45,904 nt of DNA from Deltaproteobacteria bacterium (GCA_026416535.1 JAOAFA010000017.1:1-45904), one strand, 5' to 3'; positions 9,185 to 18,347 are shown, counted from the first letter of the stretch. Notes: generated by a model not told the origin, from the sequence alone. Translations and numbers: made by a program.

Positions 9185-10141
9185 TTATTGTGAAAAATTT
9201 ATATCTAACATATCAAGTACTCTCAAAAGATCTTCCTTCAATAATGCCCTCAAAGAATATGCACTACCGTTGTATTCAAACTTAGTTTCAAACGCATGCA
9301 AAAACTGTCTTCTGAGCCCAAAAGTCTCTTTTGCCCAACGATTGATTGTTGAATCACCATATAATTTATCCCCCACCAGTGGGAATCCAAACTGTGAGAG
9401 ATGTGACCTTATTTGATGTGTTCTACCCGTCTTTATTATTACTTTGAGAAGGGTAAAGACCTTGGAGTCTGATTCAAATTTCCTTGAAATTGCCAATCTA
9501 CTTACTAAACTCCTACCAACTTTGTTATTAGAAATTCTCATGGGCCTGTCTTTTCTTATTACAGGTGCGTATATTTCCCTTTTCTCTTCGCTTAAGCTCC
9601 CAAAAACTAATGCGATATACTCTTTGTAAATTCTATGTCCTCTTTGAAGGTCATTAAAAATCCGCAAAAACTCATAATTCTTGGCAAAGATTAACACCCC
9701 TGATGTCTCAATGTCGAGCCTGTGTACAGGAGTGGGGGGGAATTTCAGAGGTGAAGCTTCATATCTCAAATACTTGTAAATAGCACCTAATAAAACATCC
9801 TCTTTGTGTCCCACTCCACCATGAACAGCAAAACCAGGAGGTTTATTTATTGCTAAGAAGTCTTCGTTTTCAAAAATAATATCTAAGTCTACTAATTCGC
9901 ATCCTGCACTGAGATTATCTTTCTTAATGCTCTCAGAAAGAAGATCTGGAGAAACATGAAGAATTATACTATCTCCCTCTTTCACTCTAAAATTGTGAGT
10001 GATCTTTTTTTTATTAACACGTACCTTCCCTTTTCTTAGTAATTTAAAGATTAAAGACATAGGAAGTTTGGGGTATACCCTCTTTATGAATCTCTCAATT
10101 TTTATTCCATCGAAATCCTTCTCTACAATAATCTCAGCCAC
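9185..10141 (-). CDS. RluA/RluD-family 23S rRNA pseudouridine synthase
   Basis: This 318-residue enzyme isomerises uridine to pseudouridine in rRNA (or tRNA). It has an N-terminal S4 RNA-binding domain (about 15-75, with LLRKGKVRVNKKKITHNF) and the RluA catalytic domain. The catalytic Asp143 is in the family motif HRLDIETSG, and the downstream motif RTHQIRSHLSQFGFPLVGD is intact. I place the start at GTG 10141: GGAG lies 7 nt upstream, and this GTG is 2 bases past the stop of the CAP-domain gene. An upstream TTG at 10162 would extend into that gene with no ribosome binding site. Exact site specificity (RluC, RluD or RluA type) is not determinable. Confidence 0.9.
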   Translation of the reverse strand: MAEIIVEKDFDGIKIERFIKRVYPKLPMSLIFKLLRKGKVRVNKKKITHNFRVKEGDSIILHVSPDLLSESIKKDNLSAGCELVDLDIIFENEDFLAINKPPGFAVHGGVGHKEDVLLGAIYKYLRYEASPLKFPPTPVHRLDIETSGVLIFAKNYEFLRIFNDLQRGHRIYKEYIALVFGSLSEEKREIYAPVIRKDRPMRISNNKVGRSLVSRLAISRKFESDSKVFTLLKVIIKTGRTHQIRSHLSQFGFPLVGDKLYGDSTINRWAKETFGLRRQFLHAFETKFEYNGSAYSLRALLKEDLLRVLDMLDINFSQ

Positions 10142-10142
10142 T

Positions 10143-11366
10143 TTAAAACTCCATGGGAACAATAAAGATCTCAGTTATGAACCACTGTGGTTCTTCATCT
10201 CCCACTTTATAAATTCCAATACCAACCTCTGAGTAAGCAGGATCTAGTATACTTGCCCTATGGGCAGGTGATGACATAAATAGGAAATGAGCCATTCGAG
10301 GAGAACTATTAAGACCTATATTCTCTGCCATCTTAGAGAATCTAATATTTTTTGATCTTAAAATCTCTTCGGTTTTCTTGCTATCCACTTCGTGACCAAA
10401 CAACTGTTTCTCAGCCATCATCTTGCTCTTCTCAAATGCTATTTGAGACAATTGAGTATTCAATTTTACTGGTGCTATATTTAACTTCTTTCTTTCAAAA
10501 TTTATCGCCTTGTACAACATCTCTTTAGCCTCTTCTTCTGAGACAGTTTTAGTATGGTCCTCAAGGTTTACATACGTCATAAGTTCCTTTTTTATATCAC
10601 TAATGTCCATATTCACATAAATAGGGATAAGGAATATAGGCTCTGCACCAGTCGGACCTTTTGCAATTATCTGTACAAGATATTTTCCTAAACCACCATC
10701 CAATTTATATGAGTCGTAAAACTCCCCTTTCTCGTTAACCGCTGGCCTTGCTTTATACACACCTCCAGAAGGTGGAGAATAATATATGATTGGTTCCTTG
10801 TACCCAGACCTAATCCCAAACGACAAATTTAAATAAGAACCCTCCGTCATAATTTTCGGAATGTCTGTTGCATAAACTATCCTCTTACTACATATAATTG
10901 TCGCGATCCTTCTCTCATCCTTAAAATCTGCAATACCCACTCCACACATAAATAATCCCCTTTTTGAGGATAGATGAATGTACGTCTTTATTGATTCTTT
11001 CAAACTATCCTCAGATTTATACACAAATGCGGTGGGGAGATATTGAAAATCATATACTCCGTATGACCACAAAAGTGGTCTTAGAGCAGTTGTCTCAACC
11101 CTCTTGGGGACTTCTCCTTTCTTAGCATATAAAAGTGAGAGATATCTCGAAGCAGCACAGAGTTTGCCATCTATTTCGAAATACTCTCTATAATTATCGC
11201 TCGCTAAGCCAATCATAATTGAAAATAAATTTGATTCCTCCTTTTTTAGTGTATGAGAAAAGACTCTTGGATTGTAAGTATTTGTAAATTGAGGTCTTTG
11301 AGTCTGCTCAGACCATAACACGAGGACATAAAGAGTAATCAATGAAAATACAAGGCTTCTTTGCAT
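10143..11366 (-). CDS. Exported CAP/SCP-domain protein
   Basis: This is a 407-residue protein with a signal-like N-terminus (MQRSLVFSLITLYVLVLWS) and an unassigned middle region. The C-terminal CAP/SCP domain (about 280-405) shows the family landmarks: E-containing N-F-E-R-K-K-L-N-I, a G-H-E stretch (KQLFGHEVD), AENIG, and SPAHRASILDPAYSEVGIG. CAP proteins in bacteria are secreted or periplasmic and mostly of unknown function. I choose ATG 11366, which has GAGG 8 nt upstream; a longer frame to 11414 lacks a ribosome binding site and would bury the signal peptide. It leads a likely four-gene minus-strand operon (CAP protein, pseudouridine synthase, ALDH, BamA-like). Confidence 0.82.
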   Translation of the reverse strand: MQRSLVFSLITLYVLVLWSEQTQRPQFTNTYNPRVFSHTLKKEESNLFSIMIGLASDNYREYFEIDGKLCAASRYLSLLYAKKGEVPKRVETTALRPLLWSYGVYDFQYLPTAFVYKSEDSLKESIKTYIHLSSKRGLFMCGVGIADFKDERRIATIICSKRIVYATDIPKIMTEGSYLNLSFGIRSGYKEPIIYYSPPSGGVYKARPAVNEKGEFYDSYKLDGGLGKYLVQIIAKGPTGAEPIFLIPIYVNMDISDIKKELMTYVNLEDHTKTVSEEEAKEMLYKAINFERKKLNIAPVKLNTQLSQIAFEKSKMMAEKQLFGHEVDSKKTEEILRSKNIRFSKMAENIGLNSSPRMAHFLFMSSPAHRASILDPAYSEVGIGIYKVGDEEPQWFITEIFIVPMEF

Positions 11367-11435
11367 ACACCATACCTCAGAGTAATAAATATAATAAATT
11401 TCAACATTTATCAAATATCAAATAATCCATTTCGT

Positions 11436-11449
11436 TTCCAAGCTTGGAA
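11436..11449. promoter_or_regulatory. 14-bp perfect palindrome, possible operator
   Basis: TTCCAAGCTTGGAA is a perfect inverted repeat 70 bp upstream of the CAP-domain start and about 300 bp upstream of PBP1A. Dimeric regulators commonly bind sites of this size, but no repeat copy was noticed elsewhere in the window, so a role is only inferred. Confidence 0.3.
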
Positions 11450-11697
11450 GTGCCAAGATAAGATATGCGATATTTTGTATACCAAATAATCTCAAGTCAT
11501 TAGATGGGTAAAATATATAACACCTGTAAAAATGCTATTCACCTTTGATTTAATCTCTTTCTATGAATTCTGGACAAAATAAAGCATTATTGCTTGTGAC
11601 TATCCAATTCTAATTTTAATATCCAAAATTTTTTGTATAACAAAAAGCACATATCTCTGGATATTAAACACTCTTCAAATTCCTCTTCCATTTTTTA

Positions 11698-11728
11698 TTG
11701 AAAATTGTATAAAGTATTAGCATATACA
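11698..11728 (+). promoter_or_regulatory. Candidate promoter of the PBP1A gene
   Basis: TTGAAA at 11698-11703 and TATACA at 11723-11728 are separated by 19 bp (or CATATA at 17 bp). An AGG lies 9 nt before the ATG at 11748. The spacing is not ideal, so the call is moderate. Confidence 0.4.
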
Positions 11729-11747
11729 ATTTATTAGGTTATGCTGT

Positions 11748-14141
11748 ATGCACAAACTTAGGTTCATCAAATTTGTATTAATAATCTTAACTATATTCAT
11801 TTTAATGGTGTTGAACATAGGTCTGGCAATTTACTTATACTACTCCAAGGATTTACCAAAAATACAAACACTCAAGGATTATAACCCCCCCATAATTACA
11901 AACATTTATGATAGAAATGGGACCCCCATTTTTAGATTGTACAATCAAAGAAGGACAATTATCGACATAGAAAAACTCCCCAAACATGTAGTAAACGCCT
12001 TTTTAGCTGCGGAAGACGCGGATTTCTTTACTCACAAAGGAATAGACATCTCGACAGTATTTAGGGCACTTATGGTAAATATCTTATCTGGCAGGATAAA
12101 ACAGGGTGGTTCTACCATTACCCAACAAGTTGTAAAAACACTTCTTTTAACCCCTGAGCGGACATTAGACCGTAAAATTAAGGAGGCAATTTTATCATAC
12201 AGAATTGAAAAGAATCTATCCAAAAAGGAGATATTGCACTTATACCTCAATCAAATATACTTTGGTGCAGGGAATTATGGTATTGTAGAGGCATCCAGGT
12301 ATTTTTTCAACAAGGACCCTGAAAATCTTACTATATCTGAAGCAGCCTTCTTATCAGCTCTAGTAAAAGCACCGGAACCATCGGCAACCTTTCAGAATCC
12401 CCAAAAAATCAGAGATAGACAGCTCTACATTATAAGGCTGATGGAAAAGAATAAATTTATATCATCTGAGGAGGCAAAGCACGCCCTTTCAACACCTCTA
12501 AATTTCGAGTTTGTTAAAGAAGAACCGGAAATGAATTATTCCATTTCACATGCATTAAAGAAAATTAAAGAGACTACCGATATTTCAAAGCTGTACCTTG
12601 GGGGGTATAGGATTACACTAACCATAGACAAAAACATCGATGATGCTGTCCAAAGGGAGTTAACACTATATTTAAATGAAATAAATTCTTATAAATGGTC
12701 TCCAATTGCTAATTTAACCAAAGAAGAACTTTACACGTTAGAAAAATACATGAGGAGTAAAATAAGCGAATTCAGGAGCCATTACCAAAAAATAAGCGAT
12801 ACGTTCGGGGTAAAGAATGTTTTTAGCAATAAAAAGATCGGCTTTAAATTGGTAAAACCTATTAAATCTGACCTGTCTGCTCTCGAAAATATAGAAAGGC
12901 AAACTAAACTTTCTGTTATAAAAGAAGGAGATCTATATGTTGGTATAATCGTGTTCTCCAATAAGAATAAAATCCAAGTATTTACAGGAGAAACAATAGA
13001 GGAATTAATTACTCCTAAAGACAAGAACAGAGAAAATACGTTTAAACCTGGTGATGTGATCCTATACTTTTTAAATAAAGAAAATAAGATAACATTGGCG
13101 AATCCTCCTATAATACAAGGGGCTGTCATCATTTTAGACAACAAAAGTGGCCAAATACTTGGGATGTCTGGCGGCTATGACTACAATATCAATGAGTTTA
13201 ATCGGGCTACTCAGGCCAAGAGACAACCAGGGAGCGCATTCAAACCTATATTGTACTCTTATGCCATAGAGAGCGGGAAATATAATATTGTATCAATTGA
13301 GAACGACGCACCTGTTGAATATACGGATCCCCAGACAGGTAAGATATATAGACCTTCAAACTATGATAAAGATGAATTCAAAGGTGAAATGACATTAATT
13401 GATGCAATAGCCGAGTCAAAGAATACAATATCAGTAAGACTTATTCTTAATTTAGGCTTAGAAAATGTGTTTTCATTTGTCGAGCGTTTAGGTTTAGAGA
13501 CAGATATAAGACCCTACCCCTCCATGGCATTAGGTGCCTTTGAGATCACGCTCTTATCACTATCAAACTTTTATTCGGCACTGGCTAACGAAGGGGTTAT
13601 TAAAAAACCAGAAATTATTTTGTCAATAACAAGCAATGACAATGTAGAACTGCTCAAACCAAATCCCACAGATAAACAGATTATTATGCCAGAGACAGCA
13701 TATATAATAACTCGTATGTTAAAAGAGGTAGTCATTAGAGGGACTGGCACTTTAGCCAATGTTGATGGCATAAGTATAGCCGGGAAGACCGGAACAACTA
13801 ATAATTACACTAATGCATGGTTTATAGGTTATACACCAGACATAACCATTGGTATATTAATAGGTAGAGATGACAATCGCCCTATTGGTAAAAATGCAAC
13901 AGGTGGTCATATAGCAGCCCCATTATTTAAGAGATTATTGCAGAATCCAGCCATATCAAAGCTCATAGATAACAGAGATTTTAAATGCCCTTCTTCTATA
14001 AAATTTATACTAACTAATATTCATACAGGGAAGAGGTGTGATGAAGAATCACAGGATTGCCTATTCCTCCCATTTAGAGAAGGTGAGGAACCTATTAATA
14101 GTTATGATTTACAACCAGACATTATGAAAATTGAACAATAA
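11748..14141 (+). CDS. Penicillin-binding protein 1A (bifunctional transglycosylase/transpeptidase)
   Basis: This 797-residue class A PBP polymerises and cross-links peptidoglycan in the periplasm, anchored by one N-terminal membrane helix (about 8-30). The GT51 domain (about 50-230) has the catalytic Glu89 in AAEDADFF and the motifs GGSTITQQ and LNQIYFGAGNYG. A middle insertion of OB-like sequence (about 310-450) follows. The transpeptidase domain has the active-site Ser496 and Lys499 (QPGSAFKP), Ser557-Lys558-Asn559, and Lys680-Thr-Gly-Thr683. All catalytic residues are present. Length matches the mrcA/ponA type. It is preceded by its own promoter-like sequence and followed by a separate promoter for the Nudix gene. 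Confidence 0.95.
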   Translation: MHKLRFIKFVLIILTIFILMVLNIGLAIYLYYSKDLPKIQTLKDYNPPIITNIYDRNGTPIFRLYNQRRTIIDIEKLPKHVVNAFLAAEDADFFTHKGIDISTVFRALMVNILSGRIKQGGSTITQQVVKTLLLTPERTLDRKIKEAILSYRIEKNLSKKEILHLYLNQIYFGAGNYGIVEASRYFFNKDPENLTISEAAFLSALVKAPEPSATFQNPQKIRDRQLYIIRLMEKNKFISSEEAKHALSTPLNFEFVKEEPEMNYSISHALKKIKETTDISKLYLGGYRITLTIDKNIDDAVQRELTLYLNEINSYKWSPIANLTKEELYTLEKYMRSKISEFRSHYQKISDTFGVKNVFSNKKIGFKLVKPIKSDLSALENIERQTKLSVIKEGDLYVGIIVFSNKNKIQVFTGETIEELITPKDKNRENTFKPGDVILYFLNKENKITLANPPIIQGAVIILDNKSGQILGMSGGYDYNINEFNRATQAKRQPGSAFKPILYSYAIESGKYNIVSIENDAPVEYTDPQTGKIYRPSNYDKDEFKGEMTLIDAIAESKNTISVRLILNLGLENVFSFVERLGLETDIRPYPSMALGAFEITLLSLSNFYSALANEGVIKKPEIILSITSNDNVELLKPNPTDKQIIMPETAYIITRMLKEVVIRGTGTLANVDGISIAGKTGTTNNYTNAWFIGYTPDITIGILIGRDDNRPIGKNATGGHIAAPLFKRLLQNPAISKLIDNRDFKCPSSIKFILTNIHTGKRCDEESQDCLFLPFREGEEPINSYDLQPDIMKIEQ

Positions 14142-14155
14142 ATTTACTATTATTA

Positions 14156-14185
14156 TTGACTTAGATTGTGAATAAAATGTATAAA
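14156..14185 (+). promoter_or_regulatory. Promoter of the Nudix-metallophosphoesterase pair
   Basis: TTGACT at 14156-14161 and TATAAA at 14180-14185 are 18 bp apart. AAGGAGAGG lies between this and the ATG at 14204. It starts 15 bp past the PBP1A stop codon. Confidence 0.6.
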
Positions 14186-14203
14186 ATTTAAGGAGAGGCT
14201 TTT

Positions 14204-14626
14204 ATGCCAAACTACAAGAATCCATATCCGACAGTCGATGTAATAATAGAGTACGGGATGGGAATAGTCCTTATAAAGAGGAGAAACCCTCCGTATGGTT
14301 GGGCACTACCGGGAGGATTTGTAGATTATGGAGAATCATTACCTCAGGCAGCAATAAGGGAGGCAAAGGAAGAGACCTGTCTTGATGTTAAGCTAATAGA
14401 ACAATTTTATACTTATTCCAAACCAGATAGGGATCCTCGCTTTCATACAATAAGCACGGTATTTATTGCAAAGGGAGAAGGGAGACTCAAAGGTTCCGAT
14501 GATGCCAAAGAGGCCAATGTGTTTTTAGAGAAAGATCTACCTTGTAATATTGCCTTTGATCATAAGGAGATCTTGAAAGACTATTTTCTATATAAAAAGA
14601 CAGGGAAAAAACCCAAAATTAAATAA
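14204..14626 (+). CDS. Nudix hydrolase
   Basis: This 140-residue hydrolase of nucleoside-diphosphate-linked compounds has a Nudix box spanning Gly38-Leu60: G38-x5-E44-x7-R52-E53-x2-E56-E57. The Mg2+-binding Glu residues are intact. The Gly usually found near the end of the box is Cys59 here. N-terminal PYPTVDVII and [17 protein letters not shown] resemble ADP-ribose/ADP-sugar-type and housekeeping Nudix proteins. The substrate (ADP-ribose, oxidised nucleotide or other) cannot be told. It has a strong ribosome binding site (AAGGAGAGG) and is followed after 3 bp by the metallophosphoesterase gene, so both are probably cotranscribed. Confidence 0.9.
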   Translation: MPNYKNPYPTVDVIIEYGMGIVLIKRRNPPYGWALPGGFVDYGESLPQAAIREAKEETCLDVKLIEQFYTYSKPDRDPRFHTISTVFIAKGEGRLKGSDDAKEANVFLEKDLPCNIAFDHKEILKDYFLYKKTGKKPKIK

Positions 14627-14629
14627 GGT

Positions 14630-15784
14630 ATGAGGCACTCAACTATAGTCTTTGTCTCATTTATACTTGTAGTCTTGATTGTATATATATCAGCCCATTT
14701 TTATATTTATTATCGAATGAAAAAATCCTTAGAGTTTGGCAGGATTACAAACCTAGTGGTTGGAATGTTCTTCGTTGTTATGATACTCTCCCCATTTATA
14801 ATAAAAATATCAAGTAGCAAAGGATTGAATCTCATATCCATATTTTTCACGTATACTGGTTATATGTGGATGGGTATTATTACTATATTGGTTATCATAC
14901 TTTTGTTTTTAGACACGATACACATAATAGTAATGAAGCTTCTCACCCTCTACGACGTCAGGAAATATCAATCTATAGATAAATATTTGTTTCTTATTGC
15001 ACTATCTGCCTCGCTTCTTGCTACTGCAATAGGTTTTTTTGAGGCAAAAAACATAAAAGTCAATAATATCAGATTAGAAAGTAATAATCTCCCAAAACAA
15101 AAGCCGTTATTAAGAATCGTGCAGATATCAGACCTACATATCAGTCAGACGCTGGGGTCAGAATTCGTGTCAAAAGTTGTCGAAAAAATAAAAAACATCC
15201 AATATGATATCCTTGTAATAACAGGTGATACTATTGACATAGATCCAAGAAAAAATAAGAAAATAGTAAATGCCTTGAGCTCGCTGAGTGCACCCCTAGG
15301 AAAATACGGTGTCACAGGTAATCACGAATTCTATACTGGGATCGAGATATCTCTTGATTTTTACCGGATGTGTGGGATAAGACTGTTAAGAGGTGAGAAA
15401 TTAGAACTCATAGATGGGATTGTTTTAGTCGGAGTAGACGATGATAATGGGGAAAGATTCTCAAATTACTCAGATATCTCTGAAGAAGATTTAATTACCA
15501 CATCTGACAAAATGAAATATGTTATACTTCTAAAACACAAACCATTTGTGAATGATAAGATTAAAGACAAAGTAGATATACAATTGAGTGGACATGTTCA
15601 TGGTGGTCAGTTCTTCCCATTTAGCTTGATTGTAGGACAATTGTACAAGTATTTTCAAGGACTCTATAAGATATCAGAGAGAATGTATTTATATGTATCA
15701 AGAGGCACAGGCTATTGGGGACCACCTATTAGATTTATGACACCACCAGAAATTACAGTTATTGAAATAAAAAGAAAGGAATGA
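14630..15784 (+). CDS. Membrane-anchored calcineurin-like metallophosphoesterase
   Basis: This is a 384-residue protein. About four or five N-terminal membrane segments (roughly 1-140) precede a metallophosphoesterase domain. Metal ligands are in order: Asp168 and His170 (ISDLHIS), Asp200 (TGDTID), Asn231 and His232 (GNHEF), His in LLKHKP, and GHVHGGQ near residue 325. This is the YkuE-type arrangement, where a phosphodiesterase domain is held at the membrane; some relatives act on lipid A precursors or UDP-sugar lipids, but the substrate is not known here. It starts 3 bp after the Nudix stop. It converges with the next minus-strand gene at 14 bp distance and no terminator is visible. Confidence 0.87.
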   Translation: MRHSTIVFVSFILVVLIVYISAHFYIYYRMKKSLEFGRITNLVVGMFFVVMILSPFIIKISSSKGLNLISIFFTYTGYMWMGIITILVIILLFLDTIHIIVMKLLTLYDVRKYQSIDKYLFLIALSASLLATAIGFFEAKNIKVNNIRLESNNLPKQKPLLRIVQISDLHISQTLGSEFVSKVVEKIKNIQYDILVITGDTIDIDPRKNKKIVNALSSLSAPLGKYGVTGNHEFYTGIEISLDFYRMCGIRLLRGEKLELIDGIVLVGVDDDNGERFSNYSDISEEDLITTSDKMKYVILLKHKPFVNDKIKDKVDIQLSGHVHGGQFFPFSLIVGQLYKYFQGLYKISERMYLYVSRGTGYWGPPIRFMTPPEITVIEIKRKE

Positions 15785-15798
15785 TTTTAACATGAATA

Positions 15799-16302
15799 TC
15801 AACTTTCCTTTTTGACATATCTGTTATTTTCAAATACTAGAGACCCTCTCTTGAATTGATAATAATGGTTTTTACAGAAGCCCTTTGATATGGCAAACTT
15901 ATCACAGTTTTCCACAACACATCTCTTTTTTTCCTTCCTCGCCTCGATATTCTTTAGTAATCCCTTTCTTTTGAGTTGGTAATAATGGTTTTTACAGAAA
16001 CCTCTTGAGAATACAGGTCTACTACAACCCTCATAATTACAATATTCTGGACATACTCTATTCTGTATTTTTGTCAATCCTTGGACGTCGGAGCTTGGTA
16101 ATTCACCGCCACTCTTTGTTTGTGATTGTTTAAATTTCTCTAAAATCCTCTCTATCTCTATTATTCTATTGTGAATATCCTCTAATTCATGAAATTTTTT
16201 TTCTATTACTTCGTTTACAACACCTATGACACCTGCCTGTATTATCTTCCTTAAATCTTCGATAAGTCTTCCAATAGTATAATTTATAAAATTATGCGAC
16301 AT
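15799..16302 (-). CDS. Small protein with two C-x4-C-x9-C-x2-H modules
   Basis: This is a 167-residue protein without a signal peptide. The first 60 residues are rich in Ile/Leu/Glu and look helical, with coiled-coil character (for example EDIHNRIIEIERILEKF). Two modules follow at about 100-133 and 136-166: YC-NYEGC-(x9)-CKNH and RC-VVENC-(x9)-CKNH, each followed by YYQ(L/F)KR. This Cys3His pattern suggests small zinc-binding folds, known in deltaproteobacterial proteins of unknown function. The same module pair recurs in the protein at 42454-42678. The start is ATG 16302 with GAGGAG 5 nt upstream. A nucleic-acid-binding or oligomeric role is possible but not shown. Confidence 0.72.
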   Translation of the reverse strand: MSHNFINYTIGRLIEDLRKIIQAGVIGVVNEVIEKKFHELEDIHNRIIEIERILEKFKQSQTKSGGELPSSDVQGLTKIQNRVCPEYCNYEGCSRPVFSRGFCKNHYYQLKRKGLLKNIEARKEKKRCVVENCDKFAISKGFCKNHYYQFKRGSLVFENNRYVKKES

Positions 16303-16385
16303 ATCAACTCCTCAAAGATAAAAGTTGCTACAATTATATAAATTTGTGCTACCTTGTCCAATAAAAAATGAGTGATTTTTAAATT

Positions 16386-16799
16386 TTATCTGTCAGCATC
16401 CACCCCTAACTTCACACCTTTAACTGCAGAATTTATAACGAATACTCTTATGTTATTAGATTCCTTATCTGCTGGGAAAAACCAAAAACCGATTTTATCG
16501 GGTTTATATCCATTAGTAGTGCCAACAAGGATTTCTCCGTCTATGAAGAATATTTTTATTTTTATACCTCCTGTAGTAGGTCCTGTAAATGTCTTTCTCT
16601 CCTGAAACTGAGGATTCCCTTCAAAAGTCTTTACAAAAAAGACAGCCTTTAAATGGTCCATTTTAATTTCCTTTGAAATAACTTTATTACTTATTGTGAC
16701 TTGAAGATGAAATGTCGGTTTTTCCGGATTAAAATCAGTGGTAGTACCTTTTAGTACTGCACCGTTTTTGAACCTAGCAACAACTTTGTTTGAGAACAT
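16386..16799 (-). CDS. Conserved hypothetical protein with two SH3/beta-type repeats
   Basis: This 137-residue protein is mostly predicted beta strand. Two related halves carry the motifs VARFKNGAVLKGTTTDFNPEK (first part) and IKIFFIDGEILVGTTNGYKP (second part), suggesting an internal duplication. I recall similar proteins annotated as DUF6982-like in deltaproteobacteria, but I cannot confirm the family name. No catalytic residues or signal peptide are seen. I choose ATG 16799, which has GGGG 5 nt upstream; a GTG codon directly before it (16802) is less well placed. Function is unknown. Confidence 0.7.
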   Translation of the reverse strand: MFSNKVVARFKNGAVLKGTTTDFNPEKPTFHLQVTISNKVISKEIKMDHLKAVFFVKTFEGNPQFQERKTFTGPTTGGIKIKIFFIDGEILVGTTNGYKPDKIGFWFFPADKESNNIRVFVINSAVKGVKLGVDADR

Positions 16800-16877
16800 C
16801 ACAACCCCATTCGTCTTTTCACATTAATTATCCATAAACTTCAAACTTTAGTCAAGGTAATTTTTATAAAACTTAAC

Positions 16878-16906
16878 TTGCAAAAAGACAAATTAGCTTC
16901 TAGTAT
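16878..16906 (+). promoter_or_regulatory. Candidate promoter of the TIMP-like gene
   Basis: TTGCAA at 16878-16883 and TAGTAT at 16901-16906 are separated by 17 bp. AGGAGG at 16921-16926 lies 9 nt before the ATG at 16936. Confidence 0.5.
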
Positions 16907-16935
16907 AGATAGGTTTTAACAGGAGGTATTATTTG

Positions 16936-17871
16936 ATGAAGAAAATATCTCTGATTGTTATTGTCATTATTGTTGTCATTTATCATGGTGAGTTGTTTGG
17001 TTGTAAATGTATTGATCCCGAGTCAATACCGATTGATGAAACAATAAAAAAATCGACAACAATATTTATAGGAGAGGTCATTTCAATTGAGAGCGAACAA
17101 AGGTATTTAAAAGTTAAATTCGATGTACTTGCCTCATATAAGGGAATTAAAGAGAGATCATATATAGTTGTCAAAACAGCCAAAGATGATGCAGCTTGTG
17201 GTTACCCTTTTAAGGTAGGTAAACGGTATTTAGTATTTACCTATGGAGAAGATGCCTTCTATACAGGAAGATGCTCCAGAACTAAGTTGCTTAAAGATTC
17301 AGGAGAAACTATAGCAATGCTTCCAAAACCCATATTCTCAGTTATAGAGGAGGCAGAATATCATATAAATAATGAGAGAAGGATTGATTCACTCTTAAAG
17401 CAAATTGAAAGAGAAATTGCAAAATACAATAATGAAGATTTGCTAATAAAAATTAAAGATGTTAGACTAATGATAAAGGATTATTATCAATCCCAACCTT
17501 CTAAGGAATGTAAATGTCCAACTATAGGTTGCCCTCCATGTCCTCCCTGCCCCCACACAACAACGTCTTATCAAACAAACCAGATAAATGAACAGGAATT
17601 CGCAAAATTTTACTCAGAATTCAAAAATGCATCTTCAGATAATGATAGGCTCAGAATACTCGAAAGTCTGCTTGGTTCACAAGATTTATATCTAAGTGTT
17701 TCTCAGATAATTTCTCTCTTAAAAGAAGTGGATTTTTCATCCAACAGGAAAAAATTCTTTAAGATAATCAAAGGACATGTATCCGATCCTCACAATATTT
17801 ATCAAATATATAACCACCTTGATTTTGAATCAGAAAAGGAGGAGGTTAAGAAAATACTTGAGGGGAGATAG
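16936..17871 (+). CDS. Exported TIMP/NTR-like domain protein with Cys-Pro linker
   Basis: This is a 311-residue protein. A signal peptide (about 1-21, cleaved near LFGCKC) is followed by a netrin/TIMP-like domain (about 22-125). Cys residues begin it (CKCI), and it continues through FIGEVISIE, YKGIK, a mid-domain ACGYPF and a late GRCSRT; this Cys pattern is typical of bacterial NTR/TIMP-like proteins. A helical segment follows, then a Cys/Pro-rich linker (CKCPTIGCPPCPPCP, about 192-206), then a Gln/Asn- and Ser-rich helical C-terminus. The protein is probably periplasmic or surface-anchored. The start is ATG 16936 with AGGAGG 9 nt upstream; a TTG 3 nt earlier is less likely. Function is unknown. 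Confidence 0.75.
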   Translation: MKKISLIVIVIIVVIYHGELFGCKCIDPESIPIDETIKKSTTIFIGEVISIESEQRYLKVKFDVLASYKGIKERSYIVVKTAKDDAACGYPFKVGKRYLVFTYGEDAFYTGRCSRTKLLKDSGETIAMLPKPIFSVIEEAEYHINNERRIDSLLKQIEREIAKYNNEDLLIKIKDVRLMIKDYYQSQPSKECKCPTIGCPPCPPCPHTTTSYQTNQINEQEFAKFYSEFKNASSDNDRLRILESLLGSQDLYLSVSQIISLLKEVDFSSNRKKFFKIIKGHVSDPHNIYQIYNHLDFESEKEEVKKILEGR

Positions 17872-17872
17872 A

Positions 17873-18232
17873 TTATTTTTTAATAATTAGATTCAAAGGA
17901 GAGATAGTCTCTATACTCTTAAATATCAATTGGCCATTCTGTGAAATGAAGGAGATTTCATAGGAGGATTTACCGATATCGGCATCAAGGAGTTCACTTT
18001 TTACAACAACAACTTGTTCATCTTTAAAAATCTTGTCATCGTTATTAAAAATTGACTCTGGAATACACCTCCAAACTATGCCATTGGTAAAAACAACTTT
18101 AAGGGACGGCACTGGTTCCCCTTCTTCAAACATTTCCAAAATGTTAAATCTTTTGCTCAAAACAAACTTTGATAAAGCAAAAAACAATATATACCCTGAC
18201 TTGGATGTATCGTTCGCGTCACTTTCTTGCAT
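17873..18232 (-). CDS. Hypothetical protein
   Basis: This 119-residue, cytoplasmic-looking protein has no signal peptide and no motif I recognise. It is mostly predicted beta strand in its second half (for example VVFTNGIVWRC and EQVVVVKSELL). The weak ribosome binding site makes the start (ATG 18232) uncertain. Its stop codon lies 1 nt from the stop of the convergent TIMP-like gene. The even codon use and lack of an alternative frame support it as a real gene. Confidence 0.55.
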   Translation of the reverse strand: MQESDANDTSKSGYILFFALSKFVLSKRFNILEMFEEGEPVPSLKVVFTNGIVWRCIPESIFNNDDKIFKDEQVVVVKSELLDADIGKSSYEISFISQNGQLIFKSIETISPLNLIIKK

Positions 18233-18347
18233 AATACTTTTGTGTTTTATTTATCATTGAAGTTTACCCAACATAATAAGCAAATCTGTAAAGGTAGAGT
18301 TCATTTCAATTAAATTCCATTTTGAATCAAACAAACTAAAACTTATC

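Larger units (their letters stand above)
11367..11747. other. Divergent intergenic region
   Basis: This is 381 bp of A+T-rich DNA between the divergent CAP-domain and PBP1A genes. It holds a perfect 14-bp palindrome at 11436-11449 and a candidate plus-strand promoter near 11698-11728. I see no gene. Confidence 0.6.
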
